Shown here piece after piece: positions 63,957 to 64,000 of a DNA stretch of 64,000 nucleotides. The notes under the pieces were generated by a model. That model saw only the letters and a program-made list of their open reading frames with translations, was not told the DNA's origin and did no database searches. Position numbers and translations under genes: made by a program. The DNA is taken from NCBI GenBank assembly GCA_017634555.1, contig JAGBNF010000005.1, positions 98,968-162,967 on the forward strand, given 5' to 3'. The stretch comes from Eubacterium sp. (GTDB lineage: Bacteria; Bacillota; Clostridia; Lachnospirales; Lachnospiraceae). Every line of letters begins with the position of its first letter. Positions within the stretch are counted from its first letter, which is position 1.

Positions 63957-64000
63957 TGCCCAGAACCGGAATCGAACCAGTGACACGAGGATTTTCAGTC
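63957..64000 (-). tRNA. tRNA-Phe(GAA), 5' part outside the window
   Basis: The last 44 bases of the window hold, on the minus strand, the anticodon loop CTGAAAA (anticodon GAA), the 3' anticodon stem, a short variable loop, the T arm ACTGG-TTCGATT-CCGGT and the acceptor strand TCTGGGC with discriminator A. CCA is not encoded (CTA follows). The D arm and 5' acceptor strand are cut off. Confidence 0.85.

Noticed and set aside
1-64000. Insertion sequences, prophage genes or a genomic island boundary
   Set aside because: No transposase, integrase or phage gene is visible; the only tRNA is at the window edge and has no attachment repeat that I can see.

Overview
The window looks like a low-to-mid GC Firmicute of the Lachnospiraceae (Butyrivibrio/Roseburia-like). 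This is inferred from gene content, consensus sigma-A promoters with AGGAGG-type ribosome binding sites, a T-box leader, aromatic cell-wall-binding repeats of the kind common in that family, and a meso-DAP pathway gene next to murein hydrolases. Every convincing gene is on the minus strand, so transcription runs from high to low coordinates.

Reading with transcription: 64000-62728 holds the end of a tRNA-Phe gene, then rpsF-ssb-rpsR behind a structured leader. From 62450 to about 41755 runs a long, tightly packed gene set: dapF; four secreted enzymes (CAP-like, GH5 glucanase, NlpC/P60, polysaccharide deacetylase); an ABC polysaccharide exporter (permease and ATPase with an extra C-terminal domain); a methyltransferase/kinase-like protein resembling chain-terminating enzymes; an amidase/glucosaminidase; rfbA; a second cysteine-peptidase-like protein; and a second CAP protein. 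All seven secreted proteins carry the same paired repeat of about 47 + 56 residues, 48 complete units in total. This is the most interesting system in the window. I read it as a probable surface-anchoring module whose ligand may be the glycan exported by the same operon.

41721-33513 is a T-box-controlled aspS-gatC-gatA-gatB block followed by a glycosyltransferase, an LCP-family wall-polymer ligase and an unknown membrane protein. 33463-20571 holds four separately expressed secreted proteins: one with eight ~120-residue repeats plus wall-binding repeats, one CAP protein with many Cys/His repeats plus wall-binding repeats, one Listeria-Bacteroides-repeat protein and one fibronectin-like protein.

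20462-1 is a second surface-polysaccharide cluster of the Wzx/Wzy type. It starts at a perfect promoter followed by a leader terminator, and contains six GT2 glycosyltransferases (one cut by the window edge), a DUF4422 putative transferase, a pyruvyl transferase, a flippase, two large membrane proteins (polymerase/GT-C candidates), a MurB-like oxidoreductase, an acyltransferase, a Wzz-like protein with a degenerate kinase domain, the priming sugar-phosphate transferase, and a cytidylyltransferase-LicD-SDR module. A second promoter inside a 12-bp inverted repeat sits before the Wzz-like gene.

All protein assignments come from motif reading; no database search was possible.
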